The position numbers and the translations under genes are program-made. Source: CBDCWQ01 sp965223435 (GTDB lineage: Bacteria; Myxococcota; Kuafuiibacteriia; Kuafuiibacteriales; Kuafuiibacteriaceae). From it: a DNA stretch of 64,000 nucleotides. Below, one piece after another: positions 10,210 to 19,675 of this stretch. The stretch is taken from positions 124,001 to 188,000 of the forward strand of contig CBDCWQ010000001.1 in NCBI GenBank assembly GCA_965223435.1, read 5' to 3'. Each line of letters opens with the position of its first letter. Position 1 is the stretch's first letter. The notes below the pieces were generated by a model. The model had not been told where the DNA came from and ran no database searches. It saw only the letters and a list, made by a program, of their open reading frames with translations.

Positions 10210-13200
10210 ATGAACCGCCTTCCGATATCCACCCGAACCCGCTTCTTTGTCTCAGCCATGGCGCTCGTATTGGGGGTGACGCCAGCACCCGCGTCCGGTT
10301 CCGAAGACGGTCTTTCATCCCCAAAGGACGGGTATCGCGTTGAGATGGGTTGGAATCTTCTGAGCCTGCCATACAGCACTGACCTCGAGGCGATTCGACA
10401 ACATCCAAACGTCATTGAGGCCATGATCGCCACATCCCAAGGCACGATCATCCAAAATAGCATCTCCAACGCGCCCCCAAAATCTACCGGCAACTCCGCA
10501 GGAGACAAACGCTTGGGCATTTGGGTCTACGCGTCGAAGCCATCGAAGTTGCAAGTCGGCGCAAAACGCCACCACCCAGACGTCCACAAGAACACAAACG
10601 CAGATCTGAACTGGGTATTGGTCGGCGTAGACCAACCCAGCATGCACGACCATCGCAACATCAAACGCTTGCTCCACTGGAACCCAAGCCAAGGAACGTA
10701 CGAAAAAGTCTTGTCGGGCCAGACCCTGGTGCCGGGCCAAGGATATTGGGCCGCATACGCCGATGCCAACCAAGATGCACCCGAAGGACCGCGGTCCAAC
10801 AAACCCGCGCCCCCTCTAAAATTGACAGGAAAACCGCTGGATGGGGGCGTCCGCCTCACTTGGCGGACACCCGCGATCTTCGAAGATGGAGCACCCATTC
10901 CAGAAGATGTGTCGGTGAACTACACGCTCTACCGCAAAACGATGCCAAACGGCACGTACCAGCATCTGACCAACACCTTTGAAACCCATTTTGTAGACCA
11001 TAATCTCCTCCCGGGCACGCGATACCGCTACTACCTCAAAGCCAGCCTCCCCGCCGCCGGCCCAAAGGCGCATTCCGAACGGTCCCGCGTCATCGACATC
11101 GACATCGTCGAAGGCGGTCTACAAGGGAGACCGGGCTTGGCCTTCGCCGAAGTCGATTCCACAAAAACGCCTCCCCATACGGAGCTCGTCCGCGCCGACG
11201 CTCCTTTCGAGGGGACCAACCAAACCAATGCCAGCGACCGCTATCTCGAGGCACAAAAGCTTCGGGATGGACAAGTCCGCAAAGAAACCGACTCCGAAAC
11301 GGGGCTCGTCCGGGCCTACCAAGTTGAATACGCGGAGGATCCCAATATCGACGCCCGCGACTCACAGACCCTGGCGGAGCCAGAACGCGTTTGGGTCTAC
11401 ACCCAAGGCATCGCGCTCGCGCAGCGCGCACGAAGTGCCGACCCCCAAGACTGGACGCGGGCACAAGAGCTGGCCCGCTGGCTCTGCCACTACGCAGAAC
11501 ACGGCGAAGCCCAAACCCGTGAGACGGGAACTGTCATTCAAGGTTGGCATTTTTCGAGAAATACCAAAAACGACAACTACAAAGACCCTCGCTTGGTGAC
11601 CGGAGCCAATGCATGGGCCATCTACGGCCTCGGACGTTTCGTGGTGTCCAAAGGCTACAAAAAACTCCAACCCAAAGAGCAGATCCGGTTGAAACGATGT
11701 TATCTTGATGCCCTTGCTGGTCTCGAAGAACATCGACGGGTGATCAATCGGTTCATGAGCCTCATGACCGCGGGCTGGACAACCACCGGACTCATGCACG
11801 CGCGGTCTCCGTCAGACATCGTCGAACCCATCCCCGCACGCCCCGAAGACCCCAGCGAACGGTGGGAATACTATGATGTCCTCGATGCCCTGGGTTACGA
11901 CAGCTTTCCTGAAAAGGAAGAGGATTGGCCGACGGTCCGTACCTACCAAGAACAAGAGTCAGGTTCGGGCCCCCGCACAAAGTTGCCGGGGCGAACCATT
12001 CGTTTGACCGAAGAAGACTGGAACGTCCTCCGACAGCGAGTTCAAGCGGACAACGTGGTCACCGAGCACAATGTAGACACCATCGCCGTTCTCAATCATG
12101 CGCTCCAGAATGCGTCCTCACTCGGCCCCGAGGGCGAGGCTGAGAACCAACAGTGGACCCTCAACCTCAGGGACTGGCGCGATACGGTTCAAGATGGGGT
12201 GTTCGAACTCCTTTGGGACGAAAGATCGTGGAAAAAGGACCTCCCCGAGCATCGTTTGGCGCTCAAGCAAGAGGATCTCGGAAGAATCGTCACGGGGGGA
12301 ACCATCGACTTTTCCGGAACGACGTCGGGTGGCGCACGTTTCAGTCCCTCGCCGCACGTGGCCATCGACAACTGCAGCTGGCTCGCGCTCTCAGTCGACT
12401 ATCAACAGCTTCCAAGCAAACTTCAGGAAAAACTGGGCAAATGTCTCCGTTTCACCATTGGCGTTTTTGCGCGAGAACTCATGTTCGAAGACCGACTGTA
12501 TTACGGAACGCACTACTTCAAGAACAACTTCAAGGATCCATATATCGACGAGAGCGACCTTCAAGAAAGCTCCTATCACCTCGAGGCCACCACCGGCCTC
12601 ATTTTGGGTCTCCTCCATTTCGCCAATGCGCACCCCGAACACCGCCTGTCCCCCGACTTTCGAGAAGAGGCCCTCGCCCTTTGGGCAGGGGTCCAGCGTT
12701 ACACACGAGAATGGGGCTTTCCGTACTCAAGCCAGCGGATCCACGGACTTTCAACGCAGCTTTCTTCGAGCACCGCGGCGATATGGTTCATCGATGTACA
12801 CCAATACCTCGAGGCGCAAGACCGCGTGGAAGATCGGCCGCTCAAAAGCTACGCCAAGACGGTTGACCAAAAAACGCTGTCCGAGGAACGACACGCCGTT
12901 GCCCACTTTGCCGACGATCTCTTCAAAGCCCTCAACCAGGCAAAGAAACCGCACGCCATCAAAGTCCTCCAGGGTTCACCGGTTTCGTCATCGCTTAGAC
13001 GGCTTTTGGCGCCCTACGGGCCGGCCTATGCGCGCCACGATGGTGATCTGCATGTCGAGCTTCCTGACGGCGTCCGATACGTCGTTCCCGAGTCCCCTGA
13101 CGACCATCACCGCGTCGCGAAATTTTGGTCTCATGCGCCCGTCAACCCGTTTAGTGTTTCGATTCGCATGTTCGAAGAAGCACCTGAACCCATGCTCTTA

Positions 13201-15768
13201 GGCAACCTACCCGGAGGCCATTTTTTTCTCGATGAAGATGAGCAGCAGTTTGAGCAAGTATTCGAAGTGCGTGCGAGTACTACGAGGCCGTGGAACTACT
13301 TCGTCGTGGTCACCGTACAGGGTGCGGGCCAGGTGCTTAGGGTTGGCGCGGCGCCCCTCAACGAACAGGGCCTCGCCCGCATTTCCTACCAAAGTTCGAA
13401 CTCCTTGAAGCAGCAACTTCCGGTCGCCCGCATTTTTCGCTGGGACGACCGCGAACTGGTCGCCGCCAGCGCACCCTTCGAAACAACCGACGAGCTGGGC
13501 ACGCGTTGGTTTTTGGGTAAAGCAAACCACTGGTACTTGCATCAAACCCTCGAGGAAGACGTTGAGCTCACACTCCTATCCAAAGAACCCCACCAAGACC
13601 CGGTCGTAGTCGGTCACGTGCGGGCCAACGGCGAGAGGCCCATCGAACAGGACTTGGTCGTCTCCTTTTTTGACGATGGGGCGGCCATGACGCTGATTGA
13701 AGATCAGGCTCTTTCAGTCTTCATCTCGGCTACGCGCGGAAAAGAATACGGGTCCGCGTGGGGCATCGCAAGGGACCGCGCATTGGCGTTGGTACACACC
13801 ATTCAACGAGACGCCGAAGGCAACCACCAATTCCCGCTGGTGGTGGATACACGAACGCAAGACGCCACGGGCGACGAATTTGATCTCGGCAGCCAAATGT
13901 TGGCCATCTACGCACTATCGTGGGTCCTTAACCACCGATTTTCTGCGTCGGCGGAAGATGTTCGAGACGACGAGATCCAGCAAATCCAAACCGCGGTTCT
14001 CAATGTGTTGAATACACTCGAACGAATTGCGTGGATCAAACAAGGACGCCTACAAGGGCTCTACGCCGCCGCCGAAGCCCCACGTGACAGCTTAGGCCAG
14101 GCTAAATTCGCCACACTCGAGGATAACGTACTGGCTTACTTTGCCCTCGACGAGGCCGGCCACGCCTTGCGCCATCTCCCGGACATCCCCAATCACCTTT
14201 GGTACCTACGAGGCCAAATCTACGATGCACTGGACGCGCTCGCCTGGAAGCACCAGCCTGAAACGCCCCACCTGGTTTTCCCGCGGGAGGGCTCCGCTGG
14301 CTTTGATTTCAACACCGACCCCGTCGCCTCGCTGTCGCTGTACGCGCTTTTTCTTTCGAGAACCCGGGACTACGATCGGCTGATTCAAGTTCGCCCCCTT
14401 CTGAACCGATTCGACCAGGACACCTCAACCATCCGAAAGACAATGATTCGTTCCATGGAAAGAGTTGGGAGCCCCTTGCCGCATCGCTGGGCCCACCTAT
14501 TTGGTATTTCTTTGGCGCGCCGTGCTTTTTCGGCCCAAGACCCACGGGAGGACGCATTCGCCTACCACGACTTCCAAAGATTCAGTTGGGCCTACAACGT
14601 CGACGCCTCAAACATGACAGCCACCTATCTTGCCGGGATGCTCCTTCTTCAGTACCCGCGAGATTTCCTCGGGATAGGCGCTGGGCCATTTGCGTTCTCA
14701 CCCACTTCCGCCGACCTTGGTGACCTCCTTGATACCAACGAGATCAACTTGAGCAGAGCCCGGACTCTCCGAGACCTCTATGTGTCACAAGTTGGTGCGC
14801 TCCTGCTGTCTGACTATGCTCCGTTTCGGTACGATGCAATCGTCAGTCAACTGGCCAAGATACGATCTTCTTTCGATCAGGTTTCACGAAGCCAAGAACC
14901 CCAAACCTGGCCAGACGCCTTCGAAGAAGACCGCGACCGCTGGATCCAACAAACGCTGTACGAACTCGAACACTTATGTGAGCTCCCAGAACCTCTTCAA
15001 GACGACTACAAACCCATGGAAACGCTCGAACGCTATCTCGGGGTTCGTTGTGAGGTGGCTGAGATGCTCTTTAGAGACCTCAATCAGGCGCGGGGTCACG
15101 GCCAACACCAAATCCTTCTTATCGAGGGCGACAAAAACCCAATCTGGTGGACCCACTTCCTCCGCCAAATTCATAGCTTTCAGCCACTTCGGATCAGGCC
15201 CCCGGGGAGCCGGATAAATTTTTCCTCACTTTTTTATGTTGGCGAACACCCTCCGGCTGACTTGCCTCCTGAAACCTCTGTCGCTGAGGCACAAACTGTC
15301 ATGCGTGCGCACCTTCCAAACGTATTCGAAAATGCGATTGACAAAAACGCCATTGAACCCAAATTCGAACTCAGTGGTTTCGACTGGATAGACGCCTTGA
15401 ATCCTGCCTCGCCGAGCTACTGGACACAGTCGTCCGTCGGTTTTCGAGTCGCGCTGAAGCACAAAGAACGCATCTACTTTGAGGTCTCAGGATACGGCAC
15501 CCCCGCGCCCGCGTACCCACTGGCTCCGGAGGCGGCAAAAAATGTACGTATCCTCCGGCAGGCGCTCAACACCCATGTCGACGGTGACCTCACCCGGGTG
15601 GCCGCGTGGAGCAAGATTCCACTCCCCTTGCTCCACCCTGTGATGCGTACCGGTGAGATCACCGAAGAAGCGTTTGATACGGTCTGGGCGAAAAGCCTCG
15701 GTCTCGACGCAGAGTCCGAAGCATCACTCAAGGAGGCCCTTCACTTGGGCCCCATGAGCCCCCACTGA
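10210..15768 (+). CDS. Giant exported protein P2 with FN3 domain and two helical toroid-like blocks
   Basis: This is an 1,852-residue protein. I chose ATG 10210 over GTG 10174 because AGGA lies seven bases upstream and a signal peptide (RFFVSAMALVLG) follows directly. Domains in order: GWNLLSLPY domain with PGQGYWAAY (about 46-185), FN3-like domain (about 198-296), toroid-like block A (about 340-875) with TEHNVD near residue 618 and AIDNCSWLALSVDY, then block B (about 1175-1530) with LEDNVLAYFALDE near 1304. The C-terminal region (YWTQSSVGFRVAL...) is shared with P1. Unlike P1, P3 and P4 it has no Asp-box region, and it has neither winged-helix nor protease domains. It is the shortest and simplest member of the family. 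A glycoside-hydrolase-like six-hairpin fold is my inference; no activity can be assigned. Confidence 0.93.
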   Translation: MNRLPISTRTRFFVSAMALVLGVTPAPASGSEDGLSSPKDGYRVEMGWNLLSLPYSTDLEAIRQHPNVIEAMIATSQGTIIQNSISNAPPKSTGNSAGDKRLGIWVYASKPSKLQVGAKRHHPDVHKNTNADLNWVLVGVDQPSMHDHRNIKRLLHWNPSQGTYEKVLSGQTLVPGQGYWAAYADANQDAPEGPRSNKPAPPLKLTGKPLDGGVRLTWRTPAIFEDGAPIPEDVSVNYTLYRKTMPNGTYQHLTNTFETHFVDHNLLPGTRYRYYLKASLPAAGPKAHSERSRVIDIDIVEGGLQGRPGLAFAEVDSTKTPPHTELVRADAPFEGTNQTNASDRYLEAQKLRDGQVRKETDSETGLVRAYQVEYAEDPNIDARDSQTLAEPERVWVYTQGIALAQRARSADPQDWTRAQELARWLCHYAEHGEAQTRETGTVIQGWHFSRNTKNDNYKDPRLVTGANAWAIYGLGRFVVSKGYKKLQPKEQIRLKRCYLDALAGLEEHRRVINRFMSLMTAGWTTTGLMHARSPSDIVEPIPARPEDPSERWEYYDVLDALGYDSFPEKEEDWPTVRTYQEQESGSGPRTKLPGRTIRLTEEDWNVLRQRVQADNVVTEHNVDTIAVLNHALQNASSLGPEGEAENQQWTLNLRDWRDTVQDGVFELLWDERSWKKDLPEHRLALKQEDLGRIVTGGTIDFSGTTSGGARFSPSPHVAIDNCSWLALSVDYQQLPSKLQEKLGKCLRFTIGVFARELMFEDRLYYGTHYFKNNFKDPYIDESDLQESSYHLEATTGLILGLLHFANAHPEHRLSPDFREEALALWAGVQRYTREWGFPYSSQRIHGLSTQLSSSTAAIWFIDVHQYLEAQDRVEDRPLKSYAKTVDQKTLSEERHAVAHFADDLFKALNQAKKPHAIKVLQGSPVSSSLRRLLAPYGPAYARHDGDLHVELPDGVRYVVPESPDDHHRVAKFWSHAPVNPFSVSIRMFEEAPEPMLLGNLPGGHFFLDEDEQQFEQVFEVRASTTRPWNYFVVVTVQGAGQVLRVGAAPLNEQGLARISYQSSNSLKQQLPVARIFRWDDRELVAASAPFETTDELGTRWFLGKANHWYLHQTLEEDVELTLLSKEPHQDPVVVGHVRANGERPIEQDLVVSFFDDGAAMTLIEDQALSVFISATRGKEYGSAWGIARDRALALVHTIQRDAEGNHQFPLVVDTRTQDATGDEFDLGSQMLAIYALSWVLNHRFSASAEDVRDDEIQQIQTAVLNVLNTLERIAWIKQGRLQGLYAAAEAPRDSLGQAKFATLEDNVLAYFALDEAGHALRHLPDIPNHLWYLRGQIYDALDALAWKHQPETPHLVFPREGSAGFDFNTDPVASLSLYALFLSRTRDYDRLIQVRPLLNRFDQDTSTIRKTMIRSMERVGSPLPHRWAHLFGISLARRAFSAQDPREDAFAYHDFQRFSWAYNVDASNMTATYLAGMLLLQYPRDFLGIGAGPFAFSPTSADLGDLLDTNEINLSRARTLRDLYVSQVGALLLSDYAPFRYDAIVSQLAKIRSSFDQVSRSQEPQTWPDAFEEDRDRWIQQTLYELEHLCELPEPLQDDYKPMETLERYLGVRCEVAEMLFRDLNQARGHGQHQILLIEGDKNPIWWTHFLRQIHSFQPLRIRPPGSRINFSSLFYVGEHPPADLPPETSVAEAQTVMRAHLPNVFENAIDKNAIEPKFELSGFDWIDALNPASPSYWTQSSVGFRVALKHKERIYFEVSGYGTPAPAYPLAPEAAKNVRILRQALNTHVDGDLTRVAAWSKIPLPLLHPVMRTGEITEEAFDTVWAKSLGLDAESEASLKEALHLGPMSPH

Positions 15769-15811
15769 CCGCGAGCTGGCCGCCTCTTTGGACCATGGGC
15801 GGGTCGCGCTG

Positions 15812-15833
15812 GCGCCCATTTTGTGATGGGCGC
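15812..15833 (+). terminator. Hairpin downstream of P2
   Basis: An 8-bp perfect stem GCGCCCAT/ATGGGCGC with a six-base loop lies 44 nt after the P2 stop. No U-tract follows, so intrinsic termination is uncertain. Confidence 0.4.
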
Positions 15834-15841
15834 TGCTGCTA

Positions 15842-16012
15842 GTACCGGGCCAGTGTGATATTGATCTATTCCCGCTCGGCAAGTGTCGCGCCAGATTGTC
15901 GCACGAGGAAGGCGCATATTCTCTATATGGAACTGACGAGAGCCGAAGGCGGTGCGGGAAACTGGTGCGACAATCGCCAGCGAGAATGGGTAATATCACG
16001 CTGGCCCGGTAC
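15842..16012. mobile_element. MITE-like foldback element with TA target duplication
   Basis: The 171-bp element begins GTACCGGGCCAG and ends with the inverted form, CTGGCCCGGTAC. The arms match over the first 12 bases and again through GTGATATT. They remain partly complementary deeper in, with GATTGTCGCAC in both arms. TA dinucleotides flank it at 15840-15841 and 16013-16014, as expected for IS630/Tc1-mariner transposition. It has no coding capacity. The right-hand TA falls in the TAG stop codon of the adjacent lipoprotein gene, and TAG would also have been present before insertion. Confidence 0.75.
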
Positions 16013-17577
16013 TAGTTGTTGGCGTCTGCCAGGCATTCTTGGAGCTCTTTCGATGGCTTCCAGGCACACCCGCCGTCGTCACCGAACAGGCCGCACTCGC
16101 CCACCTTTTTATAGCAGGCATACTCAGGGAGCCATTCGCAGGTGCTCGCCAAATGTTCGGAAGCACAGATTTGTCCGCTGCAGCCGCCAACAACGCATCG
16201 AACCGGGCAGGCTTTTTTGGTGCAGACGACCTGGCCGCCAACGCAGCTGCATGTATTGCAGCCATCGTCCGCCGGAAAGCTCTCGCCCGCTTGGTAGGTT
16301 TTTTGCCCAAGCTTACAAACGGGGACCTCGCACGCCTTTTCGGTGCAACTGACGACGCCGTCGTCGCACGAACAGGTATTGCAGCCATCGGCGGACCGAA
16401 AACTATCCCCATCGCGATAGTGGTCAGTGCCGTATTCGCAAGGTTTGGGGACAGGGCAAGCCTTAAGCGTGCAGGCGACTTTTCCTCCACTGCAGATGCA
16501 AGTGTTGCAGCCATCCGCGGCGGTCCAAGCACCACCATCCGCGAAGGATTTTCCTTCGTACTCACAATGCTGATTACAGGCCTTCTTGGTGCAGCCAACC
16601 AAACCGTCGTGACAGCGACAAACATTGCAACCATCTTCGGAAGGAAAGCTGTCGCCACTGGCATATGTTTGGCCTCCGTGAACACACTCGCCCAGATTGG
16701 GTGTACATTCTTGCAGCGTGCAGATGGCGGTACCCGCGCTGCAAACACATCCATTGCAGTCGATGTTAAACGCCTCACCCTCCTTGTACTCGTCCTGACC
16801 GACGACACACAAAACAGGGCTACAGGCTTTCTCGGTGCAGGCTACTTGGCCACCGGTGCAACTGCAGGTGTTGCAACCATCCGCTGCGGGAAAAGAGGAA
16901 CCGGCTTCGTATCGGACGCCGTTGTATTCGCAGCCCTTCTCAACACCGTCGAGACATTTTTGAAGCGCGTCCGAAGTGGCCCACCCGCACGTTTCGTCCT
17001 TGCCAAAAACGCCGCACTCACCAAACTTCTGATAACAAACCGCCTGAGGCCGATACTCACAGGTCGAAACCACATCGCGGTCATCGGTACAAAGATCTCC
17101 ACTGCACCCGCCCACAAAACAGGCCTCGCTCTTGGTTTCATCGACCGCCACGTACGTGGAAAAATGCGCGAGTGACCCCGTTAGCACACCGGTCTTTGCA
17201 TCATAGGTGCTCCCCACGACGATCACCGGCTTGCTCTGGTCGATGTTGGCCAACGAGATCTGACCGAGGTTGGGCTCGAGATTGAGAACAAAAGTCACGA
17301 GTTCCCCAAAATCAACGCCTTCTGGGCGCAATCGATACACCCGAGACACCGCACCGCCGGGCGTTCTGTCCTCAATCTCCTCGATCGAAATTTCTGTCTC
17401 TTGGACCAGTGCCCCGCTGGGAATCTCAATTTTCAACGCCTTATCTTGGCTCACCAACTCTCCCCCAAGGGCGCCCAGCGACACGCTGGACGTGGGGTTG
17501 GTACTCGAGGACGGGTCGGTCGAACCATTGCAGCTCACTATCAAGGCAACACAGCAGGGTATAATCGATCTTCGCAT
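16012..17577 (-). CDS. Lipoprotein with ZU5-like domain, six VWC-type cysteine repeats and two eight-cysteine clusters
   Basis: This 521-residue predicted lipoprotein starts at ATG 17577, with AAAGGAAAG about eight bases upstream. The signal peptide ends in a lipobox-like LIVSC. Residues about 28-140 resemble a ZU5-type domain (SLGALGGEL, EIPSGAL). Next comes a CFVGGCSGDLC-type cluster with eight or more cysteines, then six repeats of the pattern C-x-Y-x-G...DGCNTC-x-C...CT-x-KAC, similar to von Willebrand factor C modules. A second copy of the first cluster (CVVGGCSGQIC) closes the protein. It is probably anchored in a membrane, displaying a disulfide-rich stalk that could bind proteins or glycans. 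It follows the ABC operon on the same strand after a 183-bp gap but has its own sigma-54-type promoter. The upstream start at 17685 would bury the signal peptide. Confidence 0.88.
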   Translation of the reverse strand: MRRSIIPCCVALIVSCNGSTDPSSSTNPTSSVSLGALGGELVSQDKALKIEIPSGALVQETEISIEEIEDRTPGGAVSRVYRLRPEGVDFGELVTFVLNLEPNLGQISLANIDQSKPVIVVGSTYDAKTGVLTGSLAHFSTYVAVDETKSEACFVGGCSGDLCTDDRDVVSTCEYRPQAVCYQKFGECGVFGKDETCGWATSDALQKCLDGVEKGCEYNGVRYEAGSSFPAADGCNTCSCTGGQVACTEKACSPVLCVVGQDEYKEGEAFNIDCNGCVCSAGTAICTLQECTPNLGECVHGGQTYASGDSFPSEDGCNVCRCHDGLVGCTKKACNQHCEYEGKSFADGGAWTAADGCNTCICSGGKVACTLKACPVPKPCEYGTDHYRDGDSFRSADGCNTCSCDDGVVSCTEKACEVPVCKLGQKTYQAGESFPADDGCNTCSCVGGQVVCTKKACPVRCVVGGCSGQICASEHLASTCEWLPEYACYKKVGECGLFGDDGGCAWKPSKELQECLADANN

Positions 17578-17617
17578 GGGCTTTCCTTTGTTGGAGAATG
17601 TTTGTCGGAAGACATCA

Positions 17618-17633
17618 AGCAAGGCAAGTGCCG
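17618..17633 (-). promoter_or_regulatory. Predicted sigma-54 promoter of the VWC-repeat lipoprotein
   Basis: On the minus strand CGGCACTTGCCTTGCT has the GG-N10-GC spacing and TTGC of a -24/-12 promoter. It lies about 41 bases before ATG 17577 and leaves a leader of about 30 nt with the Shine-Dalgarno sequence inside it. No enhancer site was identified. Confidence 0.6.
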
Positions 17634-17760
17634 ACCCCGTTTGCGGAATCCGGACCGAGTCAGAACAAGCCCTTAGGGTGGACACATCGCGCCCAAAAAC
17701 CTACATGAAACAGAGCGCACCCACAGTTTCCAACCACCCCGAGCATCAGAAAACTGATAC

Positions 17761-18804
17761 CTACTCGGGCGCAAAGTAGTGCAGCCCATGGTCATCGAGG
17801 GTGAATCGAACCCGGTCCCCGGTCTTCGCGCCAAAATCCGCATGGGCGTTGCCGGTCACGACCAAACCACCGGGCAGACCCATTCTCACGTACACGAGCG
17901 GCCCCGCTGGCTCCACGCCGACGACCTCACCCTCGAGATCCCCATCGCCGGACACCTGGACGGCCTCTGGGCGAAAACCCAACACCCGCTCCCTTCCCAC
18001 GTATTCGTGGGCCTCATTGGGGAGTTTCAACTGCAACCCATGACTCTCGAAGCATGGGCCTTCGCGGATCTGCCCCAACACTTGATTCATTTCGGGCGTG
18101 CCCAAAAACCGCCCCACAAAGGCACTCTGGGGTCGCGCATAGACCTCACGAGGGGCCCCCACCTGCTCGATCTGACCCTCTTTCAGGATGACGATTCTCG
18201 AGGCCAGCGCCATCGCTTCGGTCTGGTCGTGGGTCACGTAAATCATGGTCGTTTTCAGGCTCTGGTGAAGTTCTGCGATTTCTCTTCGCATCCGGGTCCG
18301 GAGGGCAGCGTCGAGGTTGCTCAGCGGCTCATCCAGCAAAAAAACCTTAGGCCTGCGCACGATGGCGCGGCCAATGGCCACACGCTGCATTTGTCCTCCG
18401 GAGAGCGAATTCGGTCGCCGACCGAGCAGATCCGAAATATCGAGCATCTTTGCCACGTCGTCGGTGAGCCGGCGCACCTCCGGTTTGGGCCGCCCGCGCA
18501 TCTTGAGACCAAAGCCGAGGTTCTCGCGAACGCTGAGGTGCGGGTACAGCGCATAGTTCTGGAAAACCATGGAGACGTCTCGGTCTTTGGGTGGCCTATG
18601 CGTGACGTCCACGTTGTCGATAGAAATCGTGCCGGTACTTGGAGTCTCCAGGCCTGCGATCAAACGCAGCGCAGTCGACTTCCCCGAACCCGAAGGCCCA
18701 AGAAGAACCAAGAGCTCCTTAGCCTCTACACAAAGGTCGAGGGGGCCAAGGATACGTGCGCCATCCGCATACTTTTCAACCCGATGAAATACGACCTGAC
18801 CCAT
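17761..18804 (-). CDS. Carbohydrate ABC transporter ATP-binding protein (MalK/UgpC type)
   Basis: This 347-residue ATPase powers sugar-type ABC import at the inner membrane. All motifs are present: Walker A GPSGSGKST, Q-loop VFQNYALYPH, signature LSGGQMQRVAIGRA, Walker B VFLLDEPLSNLD and H-loop THDQTEAM. They are followed by an OB/TOBE-like C-terminal region (residues about 235-347, VLGFRPEAVQ). ATG 18804 is preferred over an upstream start at 18864 because GGGAGA precedes it and the family begins near MGQV. It lies 22 bp after the second permease, last in the operon. A CCCGAG/CTCGGG hairpin (about 17739-17770) overlaps the gene end but lacks a U-tract. The substrate cannot be told from sequence. 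Confidence 0.95.
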   Translation of the reverse strand: MGQVVFHRVEKYADGARILGPLDLCVEAKELLVLLGPSGSGKSTALRLIAGLETPSTGTISIDNVDVTHRPPKDRDVSMVFQNYALYPHLSVRENLGFGLKMRGRPKPEVRRLTDDVAKMLDISDLLGRRPNSLSGGQMQRVAIGRAIVRRPKVFLLDEPLSNLDAALRTRMRREIAELHQSLKTTMIYVTHDQTEAMALASRIVILKEGQIEQVGAPREVYARPQSAFVGRFLGTPEMNQVLGQIREGPCFESHGLQLKLPNEAHEYVGRERVLGFRPEAVQVSGDGDLEGEVVGVEPAGPLVYVRMGLPGGLVVTGNAHADFGAKTGDRVRFTLDDHGLHYFAPE

Positions 18805-18826
18805 CGTCCATTCTCCCGACTGCCGT

Positions 18827-19675
18827 TCATCCTTTGAGGCCGGTCGCCGCAACACTTTGCGCAAACCAGCCCTGAAACAGAAGAAAAACGACCAAAACGG
18901 GGAGAACCATCATCACGCCAAAAGCCAAGATATCGCCCCAAGCCAGCGGCGGCAACGCGTAAAACGTCGCAATGGCGAGGGGCAAGGGCCGTACTTCCTC
19001 GTGGGTCGTCATCAAGAGAGGCCACAGGTATTGCCCCCACGAAAAGAGGAAGCTCACAATGGCCACAGTCGCAAAAACGGGTTTGGCATTGGGCACCACC
19101 ACCTGGACAAAAGTCCTTACTGAACCCGCGCCGTCCATTCTCGCGGCCTCCTCGAGCTCGCGCGGAAAGTCTAAGAAGAAACGATAGAATAAATAGATAG
19201 ACAACGGACTGGCCACAAAGGGGGCGATCTGCACCGCGTAGTCGTCTCGCCACCCAAGCGCGCTCAGCTGGTAGAACAAGGGTACCGCGATGCCCTCAAA
19301 GGGGACGCTCAACGTCAGCACCAGAAAAACCAACACAAACTTACGGCCTCTAAACCGCATTCGAGCCAAGGCGTATCCGGCGGCGGAATTCACCATCAAA
19401 CCCAGCGATACCAAAGAAACATTGATGACCAAGGAATTGACGAGGTAGCGGGCCATGGGGACCCGGTGAAACACATCTTTGTAGTTTTGTAGTGACACCC
19501 GATCGGGAACCAGCGCGCGCCAGGTTCCTGCGTCGGCCATGACCTGTTCGTCACCTTTGAGACTCCCCACCAACAAGAAGCCCACCGGAACCACAAACAA
19601 CAACGCCGCCCCGAAAAGGAAAACGCCCCTCGCCCCACGCAGCACCCGAGCTCGAAGACGCCACCTCCCAAGCAT
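18827..19675 (-). CDS. Carbohydrate ABC transporter permease (MalG/UgpE type)
   Basis: This 282-residue inner-membrane permease has six predicted membrane segments. It carries the EAA cytoplasmic loop EEAARMDGAGSVRTFVQVVVP that docks onto the ATPase. ATG 19675 overlaps the upstream permease stop as TGATG, with GGGGGG just before it. An alternative ATG at 19687 would add four residues. It pairs with the permease at 19675-20679 to form the channel. Confidence 0.95.
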   Translation of the reverse strand: MLGRWRLRARVLRGARGVFLFGAALLFVVPVGFLLVGSLKGDEQVMADAGTWRALVPDRVSLQNYKDVFHRVPMARYLVNSLVINVSLVSLGLMVNSAAGYALARMRFRGRKFVLVFLVLTLSVPFEGIAVPLFYQLSALGWRDDYAVQIAPFVASPLSIYLFYRFFLDFPRELEEAARMDGAGSVRTFVQVVVPNAKPVFATVAIVSFLFSWGQYLWPLLMTTHEEVRPLPLAIATFYALPPLAWGDILAFGVMMVLPVLVVFLLFQGWFAQSVAATGLKG

